Positions 1 to 6,574 of a stretch of DNA of 7,618 bases are shown one piece after another. Below the pieces are notes generated by a model. That model saw nothing but the letters and a program-made list of their open reading frames with translations. It was not told the origin of the DNA and did no database searches. The stretch covers positions 1-7,618 of the forward strand of contig JANXSV010000332.1 of NCBI GenBank assembly GCA_025356505.1, in the 5' to 3' direction. This DNA comes from Methylovirgula sp. Lineage in GTDB: Bacteria; Pseudomonadota; Alphaproteobacteria; Rhizobiales; Beijerinckiaceae. Position numbers and translations under genes: made by a program. Position 1 is the stretch's first letter, and each line of letters opens with the position of its first letter.

Positions 1-1
1 T

Positions 2-1537
2 TTCGTCGCCTTTTTTGCTCTTGTGACGATAATGGGGTTCCTCGCCTCAAGCTGGAAAGCCGGTGATCTGACCCAGCTCGACGAATGGGGCCTCGGCGGT
101 CGCCAGTTCGGGTCGTGGATAACCTGGTTTCTGCTGGGCGGCGATCTTTACACCGCTTACACGGTCATCGCTGTCCCCGCCCTCGTCTACGCGATAGGCG
201 CTTACGGATTTTTCGCGGTCCCCTACACGGTTATCATCTATCCGCTTATTTTCCTGATCATGCCGCGTCTATGGAACGTGTCTGCAAACCGGGGATACGT
301 CACCGCGGGCGATTTTGTTCTGGGCCGCTACGGCAATAAATGGCTTGAACTGGCCGTTGCGGTGACAGGTATCTTAGCGACCATGCCCTATATCGCTCTC
401 CAGCTCGTGGGTATGGAAAAGGTGATTTCCGCCCTCGGCTTTCAAGGCTCTGGCTGGAGCGAACATGCGCCGCTCACAGTCGCTTTTGTCATCCTCGCCC
501 TCTATACCTATAAAAGCGGCCTCAGGGCCCCGGCCATGATCGCCTTTGTCAAAGACATTATGATCTATATTTTCGTGATCGCCGCCGTGGTCATCATCCC
601 CTACGAGCTGGGCGGTTTCGGTGCGATATTTGATGCCGCCTCGAAGGTCTATGACGCAAAAATCGCCGCTGCCGCCGCGGCCTCGCCGCCCACAAAGCTC
701 GCCGCCGGTATTATTCTCACCGACACCCAGATCATACCGTTTATGACGCTCGCGCTTGGCTCCGCGATGGCCTTGTTCATGTATCCGCATTCTCTGACTG
801 GCGTGCTTTCGGCAAATTCGGCGAGAGCCATTCGCCACAATGCGATGACTTTACCAGCCTATTCTCTGGTGCTTGGGTTGATCGCCCTTTTGGGGATCAT
901 GGCGCATGCCGCGGGCGTCGTGGTCAAGAACCCGCAAGATGTTGTGCCGCAATTGTTTCTGAAAATGTTTCCAGATTGGTTTGTCGGCTTTGCTTTTGCC
1001 GCCATTGCTATCGGCGCTCTGGTGCCCGCAGCCGTCATGTCGATCGGCGCCGCAAATACCTTCACACGCAATATCTGGAGACCATTCGTCAATTCAAACA
1101 TGTCAGATACGCAAGAATCCAGCATGGCGAAACTGGTTTCACTCATCGTCAAAGTTGGGGCTCTCGTATTCATCTTCTACATCCCGACGCAATATGCCAT
1201 TGATTTTCAGCTGCTTGGCGGCGTGATTATGATCCAGATCTTTCCCGCAATGGTGTTTGGCCTCTACACGCGGCGCGTCCACGGCACGCCGCTGTTGATT
1301 GGCTGGGCGGCTGGCCTCGTCACCGGAATAGCGCTCGCATGGGGTCCGAAATGGGCTCCCACCTGGGCGACGCCTTTCGGTTTCTCGGTCTACATCGGCC
1401 TGTTCAGCGTGCTGGTGAACTTTCTGGTCTCGATCGTATTATCGTACGCTCTGCCAAACGTCGGCACGGATCAGACCTCACCGCACGATTATGAGGACGA
1501 CGCCTCGCTGCTTGCCCCGCCGCATATACCGCATTAA
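2..1537 (+). CDS. mctP: MctP-like monocarboxylate permease, sodium:solute symporter (SSS) family, 5' partial
   Basis: This is a polytopic inner-membrane permease of the SSS family (TC 2.A.21). Its closest resemblance is to rhizobial MctP, which takes up lactate, pyruvate, acetate-like acids and alanine. Diagnostic stretches are WGLGGRxFGSWITWFLLGGD near nt 85-150, the GDLYTAYTVIAVPALVYAIG region, TAGDFVLGRYG near nt 302-335, MYPHSLTGVLSANS near nt 780-825 and LVPAAVMSIGAANTFTRNIW near nt 1020-1080. About a dozen hydrophobic segments alternate with short loops, and an Ala-rich loop lies near nt 655-705. The C-terminus is acidic and soluble. The frame is open to the window edge, and family alignment puts the true start some ten codons upstream, so the GTG at 23 is probably internal. 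A DUF3311 small subunit often precedes mctP but would lie outside the window. The exact substrate and the coupling ion cannot be told from this sequence. Confidence 0.9.
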   Translation, partial: FVAFFALVTIMGFLASSWKAGDLTQLDEWGLGGRQFGSWITWFLLGGDLYTAYTVIAVPALVYAIGAYGFFAVPYTVIIYPLIFLIMPRLWNVSANRGYVTAGDFVLGRYGNKWLELAVAVTGILATMPYIALQLVGMEKVISALGFQGSGWSEHAPLTVAFVILALYTYKSGLRAPAMIAFVKDIMIYIFVIAAVVIIPYELGGFGAIFDAASKVYDAKIAAAAAASPPTKLAAGIILTDTQIIPFMTLALGSAMALFMYPHSLTGVLSANSARAIRHNAMTLPAYSLVLGLIALLGIMAHAAGVVVKNPQDVVPQLFLKMFPDWFVGFAFAAIAIGALVPAAVMSIGAANTFTRNIWRPFVNSNMSDTQESSMAKLVSLIVKVGALVFIFYIPTQYAIDFQLLGGVIMIQIFPAMVFGLYTRRVHGTPLLIGWAAGLVTGIALAWGPKWAPTWATPFGFSVYIGLFSVLVNFLVSIVLSYALPNVGTDQTSPHDYEDDASLLAPPHIPH

Positions 1538-1553
1538 AAAACGCACTCATTTT

Positions 1554-1597
1554 GCAGGGCACGTAATGACGCATGGGTCATTTTATGCCGCAGGGCA
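1554..1597. repeat. Direct repeat GCAGGGCA flanking an inverted repeat AATGAC-N6-GTCATT
   Basis: The octamer GCAGGGCA occurs at 1554-1561 and again at 1590-1597. Between the copies is a perfect inverted repeat, AATGAC (1565-1570) and GTCATT (1577-1582), with a 6-base spacer. The symmetry suggests an operator for a dimeric regulator upstream of cydA. Because TTTT follows (1581-1584), it could also act as a weak, AT-capped terminator for mctP. The repeats are seen directly; the function is inferred, and no known regulator consensus was recognised. Confidence 0.35.
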
Positions 1598-1606
1598 GCC
1601 ATGGTT

Positions 1607-1612
1607 TATGCT
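1607..1612 (+). promoter_or_regulatory. Possible -10 element for cydABX
   Basis: TATGCT matches four of six positions of the sigma-70 -10 consensus and lies about 80 bases before the cydA start. No convincing -35 hexamer is found 16-18 bases upstream (TATGCC or TTATGC). The promoter, if real, would need an activator; the inverted repeat centred near 1573.5 would sit about 45 bases before the inferred transcription start. This is weak evidence from motif inspection only. Confidence 0.22.
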
Positions 1613-1630
1613 ACTTTAACTTTCGACATT

Positions 1631-1667
1631 GTGATCAAGCGAGGCTCTGCGAGAGCAAAAGGATCAC
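1631..1667 (+). promoter_or_regulatory. Two-tier stem-loop in the cydA 5' leader
   Basis: An outer 6-bp stem GTGATC (1631-1636) / GATCAC (1662-1667) encloses a perfect inner hairpin GCTCT-GCG-AGAGC (1644-1656). Both stems are exact. The right outer arm overlaps the AAGGA at 1659-1663 that precedes the small upstream ATG at 1670, so folding could affect ribosome entry to the leader. It may also be a DNA operator. Its role is inferred. Confidence 0.35.
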
Positions 1668-1669
1668 TG

Positions 1670-1690
1670 ATGAGAGACGACGAGGTGTGA
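1670..1690 (+). CDS. Possible six-codon upstream ORF (leader peptide) before cydA
   Basis: ATG at 1670 opens a six-codon frame encoding MRDDEV and ends at TGA 1688-1690, one base before the cydA ATG at 1692. It has its own good ribosome binding site, AAGGA at 1659-1663 with a 6-base spacer, and it contains the cydA Shine-Dalgarno GAGGTG (1682-1687). Translation would therefore pass over the cydA binding site and stop beside the cydA start, an arrangement that favours coupling or re-initiation. It is out of frame with cydA, so it is not a longer cydA. Such a short frame can arise by chance. Confidence 0.3.
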   Translation: MRDDEV

Positions 1691-1691
1691 A

Positions 1692-3116
1692 ATGGCCGGT
1701 TTTGACGCACTCACGCTTGCAAGAATGCAATTTGCATTCACTATAAGCTTCCACATTATTTTTCCGGTGTTTTCCATTGGTTTGGCGAGTTATCTCGCCG
1801 TCCTTAACGGACTATGGTTGTGGACGAAAAATCCGGTCTATCAAGACTTGTTCAATTATTGGAAAAAGATATTCGCCATAGCCTTCGGCATGGGCGTCGT
1901 CTCCGGCATCGTCATGAGCTACCAATTTGGCACAAATTGGAGCGTATTTTCGGACAAAGTCGGCCCCGTCATCGGCCCTCTGATGGGATACGAAGTGCTT
2001 TCAGCATTTTTCCTCGAAGCGGGTTTCCTGGGCGTGATGCTGTTCGGGCTCTCCCGCGTCGGGCCAAAGCTACATATGTTTGCCACCGCAATGGTTGCCG
2101 CGGGGACATTTATGTCCGCGTTCTGGATTGTTGCCGTCAATAGCTGGATGCAAACGCCGCAAGGGTACGGCACAAATGCAGCCGGGCAATATATTGTGAA
2201 AAGCTGGGTGGAGGTAATCTTCTCTCCCTCTTTCCCCTACCGGCTTGTGCATATGACTTTGGCCGCCTACCTCACCACGGCTTTTGTCGTCGGCGGTGTC
2301 GGCGCTTTCCATCTCCTGCGCAATAACGCTAATGCCGCTGCTCGCGTCATGTTTTCCATGGCAATGTGGATGGCGGTGATTGTGGCTCCGCTGCAGATAT
2401 TGGCTGGCGACGCCCATGGCGTGAATACGCTGGAATATCAGCCAGCCAAAATCGCAGCGATGGAAGGCGATTATGAAACCTCATCCGGCACACCATTGAT
2501 TTTGTTCGGCCTGCCAAATTCCCAAACCGGAAAAATGGACTACGAAGTGTCCATTCCGCACCTTGGCGCTATGATCCTCACCCATGACTGGAACGGAAGC
2601 GTGAAGGGTCTAAATAGCTTTCCCGCGGCAGATCGTCCGCCTGTTGCGGTGGTGTTCTGGAGCTTCCGTATTATGGTCGCGATTGGCATGGCCATGCTTG
2701 GCCTCGGGCTCTGGAGCCTCTGGCTACGCTTCAAGTCCGGATTGTACACCGCCTCTTGGATGCAGCGATTCGCCGTCCTCATGGGTCCATCGGGGTTCGT
2801 TGCCGTGCTGGCAGGTTGGATAACAACAGAGGTTGGCCGGCAGCCATTCACTGTATACGGTTTGATGCGTACGGTTGATTCCGTTTCTCCGATTGCGGCA
2901 GCAGGCGTCGGTGCCTCCCTCATCGCCTTCATCGTGGTCTATTTCACGCTGTTCGGCGCGGGCCTGTTTTACATCCTGCGCCTGATGAACACCGCGCCTC
3001 AGCGTGATGAAACAGACCTCGACCAAGGTGCGCCCATCAGAGCGGGCGGTATCATGCCCGCGCCTAACCTTATTAGTGCCGATGGTCAAATCCTGCCTTC
3101 GAGGAGGTTCTCATGA
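1692..3116 (+). CDS. cydA: Cytochrome bd ubiquinol oxidase subunit I (CydA, short-Q-loop / CioA-like)
   Basis: This is the haem-bearing subunit of the bd-type terminal oxidase, which oxidises quinol at the periplasmic face of the inner membrane and reduces oxygen to water. The 474-residue protein has about nine membrane helices. Key residues are visible: His21 (haem b595/d region, E. coli His19), Glu101 and Glu109 (proton path, E. coli Glu99/Glu107), His187 and Met328 in SFRIM (haem b558 ligands), Lys253 and Glu258 in the Q loop (quinol site), and GWITTE-GRQPF at 375-386 with Glu380. The Q loop is short compared with the 522-residue E. coli enzyme, so it belongs to the short-loop class that includes cyanide-insensitive CioA. 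Whether it is actually cyanide-insensitive cannot be read from sequence. The ATG at 1692 is preceded by GAGGTG at 1682-1687. The stop overlaps the cydB start as ATGA (3113-3116), which suggests translational coupling. Confidence 0.97.
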   Translation: MAGFDALTLARMQFAFTISFHIIFPVFSIGLASYLAVLNGLWLWTKNPVYQDLFNYWKKIFAIAFGMGVVSGIVMSYQFGTNWSVFSDKVGPVIGPLMGYEVLSAFFLEAGFLGVMLFGLSRVGPKLHMFATAMVAAGTFMSAFWIVAVNSWMQTPQGYGTNAAGQYIVKSWVEVIFSPSFPYRLVHMTLAAYLTTAFVVGGVGAFHLLRNNANAAARVMFSMAMWMAVIVAPLQILAGDAHGVNTLEYQPAKIAAMEGDYETSSGTPLILFGLPNSQTGKMDYEVSIPHLGAMILTHDWNGSVKGLNSFPAADRPPVAVVFWSFRIMVAIGMAMLGLGLWSLWLRFKSGLYTASWMQRFAVLMGPSGFVAVLAGWITTEVGRQPFTVYGLMRTVDSVSPIAAAGVGASLIAFIVVYFTLFGAGLFYILRLMNTAPQRDETDLDQGAPIRAGGIMPAPNLISADGQILPSRRFS

Positions 3117-4117
3117 CACTCGATCTTCCTCTGATCTGGGCGGCGCTGATCGCATTTGCGGTTCTGGCCTATGTTATTCTCGATGGCTTCGACCTTGGCG
3201 TGGGCATTCTCTTCCCCTTTGTAGAAGGCGAAACCGAACGCGATGAAATGATGAATTCCGTTGCGCCAGTTTGGGACGGAAATGAGACGTGGCTGGTCCT
3301 CGGCGGCGGCGGATTGCTGGCCGTGTTCCCGCTGGCATATTCGATCATCATGTCAGCACTTTACGCCCCGATCATCACCATGCTGCTGGCGCTGGTCTTT
3401 CGCGGCGTGGCGTTTGAATTTCGCTGGAAAACCCGCCGCGGTCAATTTTTGTGGGATTGGGCCTTTGCCGGCGGCTCAACCTTGGCAGCCTTCGCGCAAG
3501 GTGTCGCTTTGGGCGCGCTGGTGCAGGGCATCCCCGTTGCCAACCGCGCTTATGCAGGCGGCTGGTGGGACTGGCTCACCCCGTTCAGCCTATTGACGGG
3601 TGTTGCACTTGTCACCGGATATGCCCTGCTTGGCGCAACATGGCTAATCTGGAAAACTGAAGGCCATGTTCAGCGCATGTCCTACTATTTTGCTAAAATC
3701 AGCGCACCGCTGACGTTGGTGTTTATTGGTGGCGTCAGTCTTTGGACACCATTTTTAAACCCCGTCTACATGACGCGCTGGTTCCATTGGCCTAACGTCC
3801 TGCTGGCTGTTCCAATTCCGATACTGGTCCTGTGCGCGGCCTACGTGCTTTACAACGGCATTACGCAAAAGCGTGAGGCAACCCCATTCTTTGCGTCGCT
3901 ATCACTGTTCATCCTGAGTTTCATTGGCCTTGGCATCAGCTTTTTCCCGCATATCGTGCCAAACTCTGTCACCATCTGGGATGCAGCCGGGCCGGACAAC
4001 AGCCTTGGATTTCTGCTGGTAGGAGCCGTGGTTTTGGTTCCCCTCATCCTTGCCTATACCGCCTATTCTTATTGGGTGTTTCGCGGCAAGGTGAATGCGC
4101 AAGGCGGCTATCATTGA
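3113..4117 (+). CDS. cydB: Cytochrome bd ubiquinol oxidase subunit II (CydB / CioB)
   Basis: This is the second core subunit of the bd oxidase, an integral membrane partner of CydA that stabilises the haems and contributes a proton path. The 334 residues give about eight membrane helices. Family hallmarks are ILDGFDLGVG at residues 22-31 and the PVWDGNETWLVLGGGG stretch near residues 52-67, followed by FPLAYS and FRGVAFEFR. Length is normal for the CioB/CydB family. The start at 3113 has a strong GAGGAGG at 3101-3107 and overlaps the cydA stop by four bases. The stop at 4115-4117 overlaps the TTG start of the next small gene. It is clearly co-transcribed with cydA. The cydDC exporter genes needed to assemble the enzyme in many bacteria are not in the window. 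Confidence 0.97.
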   Translation: MTLDLPLIWAALIAFAVLAYVILDGFDLGVGILFPFVEGETERDEMMNSVAPVWDGNETWLVLGGGGLLAVFPLAYSIIMSALYAPIITMLLALVFRGVAFEFRWKTRRGQFLWDWAFAGGSTLAAFAQGVALGALVQGIPVANRAYAGGWWDWLTPFSLLTGVALVTGYALLGATWLIWKTEGHVQRMSYYFAKISAPLTLVFIGGVSLWTPFLNPVYMTRWFHWPNVLLAVPIPILVLCAAYVLYNGITQKREATPFFASLSLFILSFIGLGISFFPHIVPNSVTIWDAAGPDNSLGFLLVGAVVLVPLILAYTAYSYWVFRGKVNAQGGYH

Positions 4118-4254
4118 GCGGCCAGCGGAAACCAGATGCGCAGCCTGAGCAATCCTTGTTCAGCAGGCTTACTTGGTTTGTCCTGATATGGCTTGGCAGC
4201 ATTGCTGCGCTCACCGTCGTTGCCTACGGCATCCGCTTGATGATCAAGCGCTGA
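4114..4254 (+). CDS. DUF2474 / CydX-like small membrane subunit of cytochrome bd oxidase, TTG start
   Basis: This is a 46-residue protein with one membrane helix. A polar N-terminus rich in Gln, Pro and charged residues is followed by RLTWFVLIWLGSIAALTVVA, then a basic tail ending IRLMIKR. The Trp-x5-Trp pattern, the Ala-rich helix and the Arg/Met end fit the DUF2474 family found behind cioAB-type operons. These proteins are thought to do the job of E. coli CydX, holding the oxidase together and supporting haem stability. I chose TTG at 4114 because it overlaps the cydB stop as TTGA and has AAGGCGG at 4101-4107 with a 6-base gap. An ATG at 4072 in the same frame would overlap cydB by 46 bases and add a non-family N-terminus. 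Assignment is by pattern and position; no homology search was possible. Confidence 0.82.
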   Translation: MSGQRKPDAQPEQSLFSRLTWFVLIWLGSIAALTVVAYGIRLMIKR

Positions 4255-4266
4255 AGCTAACCAACA

Positions 4267-4302
4267 AAAAAGCCCCGATCTAAATCATAAAGGGGGCTTT
4301 TT
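4267..4302. terminator. Bidirectional intrinsic terminator between cydABX and thrS
   Basis: AAAAAGCCCC (4267-4276) pairs perfectly with GGGGCTTTTT (4293-4302) around a 16-base loop. The loop itself can form a small GAT-ctaa-ATC stem. GC-rich pairing flanked by A and T tracts means the hairpin ends in a U-run on both strands. It therefore serves the cyd operon (stop at 4254) and, on the other strand, thrS (stop at 4344-4346). Confidence 0.92.
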
Positions 4303-4343
4303 GAATCTAGATTACGGTGCGAAAAGCCGGCTTGGCATCAGCG

Positions 4344-6305
4344 CTAGTCCTGCTCCCGCCTCAAATCCGGTGCGATTGCCTCGTCTTTGAACGCGGCCAG
4401 TGCTTGCGCCAGTCCCATGCCGGTTTGCGCCTGCGAGCCAAGACGGCGCACGGAAACTGTGCGCTCTTCCGCCTCTTTCTTGCCAACCACCAGCATCACC
4501 GGAATTTTAGCCAGCGAATGTTCGCGCACCTTATAGCCCACCTTTTCGTTACGCAGGTCAAGATCAACCCTGAGCCCCGCCTTGCGCATAGCGGCTGCAA
4601 CTTCCATCGCATAATCGTCCGCGTCTTGCGTAATGGTGGCGACCACCATCTGCACCGGCGCGAGCCACAATGGAAAATGCCCGGCATAGTTCTCGATGAG
4701 AATACCGGTAAAGCGTTCAAGCGAGCCGCAGATGGCGCGATGCACCATCACCGGCGGAACTTTGTTGCTGTTACTGTCGATATAAAACGCCCCGAACCGC
4801 TCCGGCAAATTGAAATCAACCTGGGTCGTGCCGCATTGCCAGTCGCGGCCGATGGCATCGCGCAGCACATATTCAAATTTAGGGCCGTAAAATGCGCCCT
4901 CGCCCGGGTTTAGCGACGTTTCAACAATATCACCATGCTGCACCTTGATGGTGGCAAGCACGTCGCTCATCACGGCTTCGGCATGATCCCACATCGCATC
5001 AGTGCCCACGCGCTTTTCCGGACGTGTCGACAGCTTGACGACGATTTTGTCGAAGCCGAAATCCCGGTAAACCGACAAAATCAGATCGTTGATCTTGAGG
5101 CACTCCGCCGCCAACTGCTCTTCCGTGCAGAAAATATGCGCATCATCCTGCGTGAAGGCGCGTACCCGCATCACGCCATGCATGGCACCCGAAGGCTCAT
5201 AGCGATGCACCAATCCGAATTCAGCGAATCTCACAGGCAAATCCCGATAGGAGCGCAGGCCGTGTTTGAAAATTTGCACATGGCCGGGGCAATTCATCGG
5301 CTTCAGCGCAAACACCCGCTCATCGCCGGTTTCGTCGCCCGCCACCGTCGCCTTGAACATATTCTCGCGATACCAACCCCAATGTCCTGAAGTCTCCCAC
5401 AGGCTCTTGTCGAGAACTTGAGGCGCGTTCACTTCCTGATAGTCCGCAGCAAGACGGCGGCGCATGTAGGAGATCAAAGTCTGGAACAGCGTCCAGCCCT
5501 TCGGGTGCCAGAAGATTGTGCCTGGGCCCTCTTCTTGAAAGTGAAACAGGTCCATTTCACGGCCAAGCTTGCGGTGGTCGCGCTTTTCGGCTTCTTCGAT
5601 CTGCACCAGATAAGCGTCAAGCTGCTCTTGTTTGGCAAAAGCGGTGCCATAAATCCGGCTCAGCATCGGCTTGGTTGAATCACCACGCCAATAGGCTCCT
5701 GCCACCTTCATCAGCTTGAACGCTGTCCCAACCTTGCCAACCGAGGTCATATGGGGCCCGCGGCATAGGTCCATCCAATCGCCCTGCGCATACATTTTCA
5801 AGGTTTGATCGGCCGGAATAGCGTCAACCAGCTCTATTTTGAAGGCCTCACCCTTTCTTTCGAAATGGCTCTTTGCTTCGTCGCGTGTCCACTCGGATTT
5901 GGTGAAAGCGGCATCCCGCGCGATGATCTCGCGCATCTTTTTCTCAATTGCGGGGAACTCTTCCGGCGTGAAAGGTGCGGCGCGATAAAAATCGTAGTAA
6001 AAACCATTTTCAATGACCGGGCCGATCGTGACCTGTGTTCCGGGATAAAGCGCCTGAACCGCTTCTGCCAGCACATGGGCGGCATCGTGGCGGATGAGTT
6101 CCAGAGCGCGCGGATCTTCGCGGTTCAAAAATTCGATGCGGGTGTCGGCGGATAGTGCATCAGCAAGGTCGCATACCACGCCATTTAGCGCCATAGCCAC
6201 GGTACGCTTAGCCAAGGACGGCGAAATGCCTTTGACAATTTCAAGGCCGGAAATATTTGCAGGGTGCTGACGCACGGAGCCGTCAGGAAAAGTCACATTT
6301 ATCAT
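4344..6305 (-). CDS. thrS: Threonyl-tRNA synthetase (ThrRS)
   Basis: This cytoplasmic class II aminoacyl-tRNA synthetase charges tRNA-Thr with threonine using ATP. The 653 residues show the full domain set. An N-terminal TGS domain covers about residues 1-61. The N2 editing domain has the zinc-like/editing residues His73, His77 (HDAAH), Cys181 and His185 (CRGPH), which removes mischarged serine. The catalytic core spans about 240-540, with zinc ligands Cys339 (MNCPGH), His390 (DDAH) and His522, motif 2 around [12 protein letters not shown] (359-370) and motif 3 [11 protein letters not shown] (522-532). An anticodon-binding domain fills the remainder. The spacing from His390 to His522 is a little longer than in E. 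coli, indicating a short insert. The start at 6305 is supported by GGAG at 6316-6313 with a 7-base gap. All key residues are intact. It is monocistronic here and ends at the shared terminator. Confidence 0.98.
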   Translation of the reverse strand: MINVTFPDGSVRQHPANISGLEIVKGISPSLAKRTVAMALNGVVCDLADALSADTRIEFLNREDPRALELIRHDAAHVLAEAVQALYPGTQVTIGPVIENGFYYDFYRAAPFTPEEFPAIEKKMREIIARDAAFTKSEWTRDEAKSHFERKGEAFKIELVDAIPADQTLKMYAQGDWMDLCRGPHMTSVGKVGTAFKLMKVAGAYWRGDSTKPMLSRIYGTAFAKQEQLDAYLVQIEEAEKRDHRKLGREMDLFHFQEEGPGTIFWHPKGWTLFQTLISYMRRRLAADYQEVNAPQVLDKSLWETSGHWGWYRENMFKATVAGDETGDERVFALKPMNCPGHVQIFKHGLRSYRDLPVRFAEFGLVHRYEPSGAMHGVMRVRAFTQDDAHIFCTEEQLAAECLKINDLILSVYRDFGFDKIVVKLSTRPEKRVGTDAMWDHAEAVMSDVLATIKVQHGDIVETSLNPGEGAFYGPKFEYVLRDAIGRDWQCGTTQVDFNLPERFGAFYIDSNSNKVPPVMVHRAICGSLERFTGILIENYAGHFPLWLAPVQMVVATITQDADDYAMEVAAAMRKAGLRVDLDLRNEKVGYKVREHSLAKIPVMLVVGKKEAEERTVSVRRLGSQAQTGMGLAQALAAFKDEAIAPDLRREQD

Positions 6306-6326
6306 TCATAATCTCCAAGGCTCACT

Positions 6327-6344
6327 CGCCGATACCAATCGGCG
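6327..6344 (-). promoter_or_regulatory. Putative thrS translational operator: tRNA-Thr anticodon-like hairpin
   Basis: On the minus strand the sequence CGCCGAT-TGGT-ATCGGCG forms a perfect 7-bp stem with a 4-base loop, 22-39 bases upstream of the thrS ATG and about ten bases before its Shine-Dalgarno (6316-6313). If the two A-U pairs at the top open, the loop reads A-U-U-G-G-U-A-U. This contains U-U-G-G-U-A, matching U33, the GGU anticodon and A37 of tRNA-Thr. In E. coli, ThrRS represses thrS translation by binding an anticodon-like hairpin in this position (established knowledge). That the same happens here is inference. One caveat: the opened loop has eight bases rather than the canonical seven. 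Confidence 0.5.
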
Positions 6345-6363
6345 TAAGCAGTCAAAACAACGT

Positions 6364-6388
6364 AAAAATCTCGCGCCAAGTTTTGGCG
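6364..6388 (-). promoter_or_regulatory. Distal hairpin in the thrS leader, followed by a short U-run
   Basis: On the minus strand, CGCCAA-AAC-TTGGCG (6388-6374) is a perfect 6-bp stem with a 3-base loop. Five bases later comes TTTTT (6368-6364). It could be the second arm of a two-hairpin ThrRS operator like that of E. coli, or a weak attenuator, although the gap before the U-run is long for an efficient terminator. About 29 unpaired bases separate it from the anticodon-like hairpin. The structure is seen; the function is inferred. Confidence 0.35.
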
Positions 6389-6467
6389 GACGCAAAAAAG
6401 TAAAGCAACACCAGCCAAATCTGAGCGTCTCGTGCCGCCATTTGCCAACACGCGCGGTTCGCCTAGG

Positions 6468-6496
6468 CTATACATGACACAGTTCAAAAGACGCAA
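6468..6496 (-). promoter_or_regulatory. Possible sigma-70 promoter of thrS
   Basis: On the minus strand, CTTGCG/TTGCGT (TTGCGT at 6496-6491) is followed after 17 bases by GTATAG (6473-6468). This resembles the alphaproteobacterial housekeeping pattern CTTGAC-N17-CTATAT. It would give a thrS leader of roughly 155 bases that includes both hairpins. The -35 match is partial. Confidence 0.3.
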
Positions 6497-6506
6497 GAGG
6501 TATACA

Positions 6507-6540
6507 GCCAATGCACCACTGGCATGGGCTTGCAAAAGCC
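6507..6540 (+). repeat. Overlapping, mutually exclusive inverted repeats upstream of the 6575 gene
   Basis: GCCAATGC (6507-6514) pairs with GCATGGGC (6522-6529) at seven of eight positions around a 7-base loop. A second hairpin, GGCTT-GCAA-AAGCC (6527-6540), has a perfect 5-bp stem and a GNRA-type GCAA loop. The two share bases 6527-6529, so only one can form at once. No U-run follows. A possible -10 TATACA lies just before at 6501-6506, without a well-placed -35. Any regulatory role is speculative. Confidence 0.22.
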
Positions 6541-6574
6541 TCTACACAGTGGACGTGAATAGCAGAATCAACCA

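Noticed and set aside
23..25. GTG 23 as the true mctP start
   Set aside because: The frame is open up to the window edge with hydrophobic residues fitting the first membrane helix, so the gene is cut by the window.
374..838. A 154-codon minus-strand frame inside mctP
   Set aside because: It is antisense to a clear membrane protein, and its charged Gly/His/Arg/Asp-rich composition is the usual mirror of hydrophobic codons.
1621..1645. FNR/FixK or CRP box around TTGTGATCAAGC upstream of cydA
   Set aside because: Only one half-site (ATCAA or TGTGA) is present; the partner half-site at the right spacing does not match.
4072..4254. Longer 60-residue version of the small oxidase subunit starting at ATG 4072
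   Set aside because: It would overlap cydB by 46 bases, and the extra residues do not fit the small-subunit family; TTG 4114 has the better ribosome binding site and the stop-overlap position.
4317..4913. A 198-codon plus-strand frame antisense to the 3' end of thrS, with other antisense frames at 4935-5390, 5418-5678 and 5805-6155
   Set aside because: All lie opposite a fully conserved ThrS reading frame, have His/Arg-rich shadow-like composition and no family resemblance; the first also begins just past the terminator without a ribosome binding site.
6306..6460. T-box riboswitch in the thrS leader
   Set aside because: T-boxes are characteristic of Gram-positive lineages, and no T-box consensus bulge or strong terminator/antiterminator pair is visible.
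6302..6535. A 77-codon minus-strand frame ending in an ATGA overlap with the thrS start
   Set aside because: The overlap looks operon-like, but the frame covers the thrS leader with its hairpins and putative promoter, has no recognisable domain or good ribosome binding site, and is short enough to be chance.
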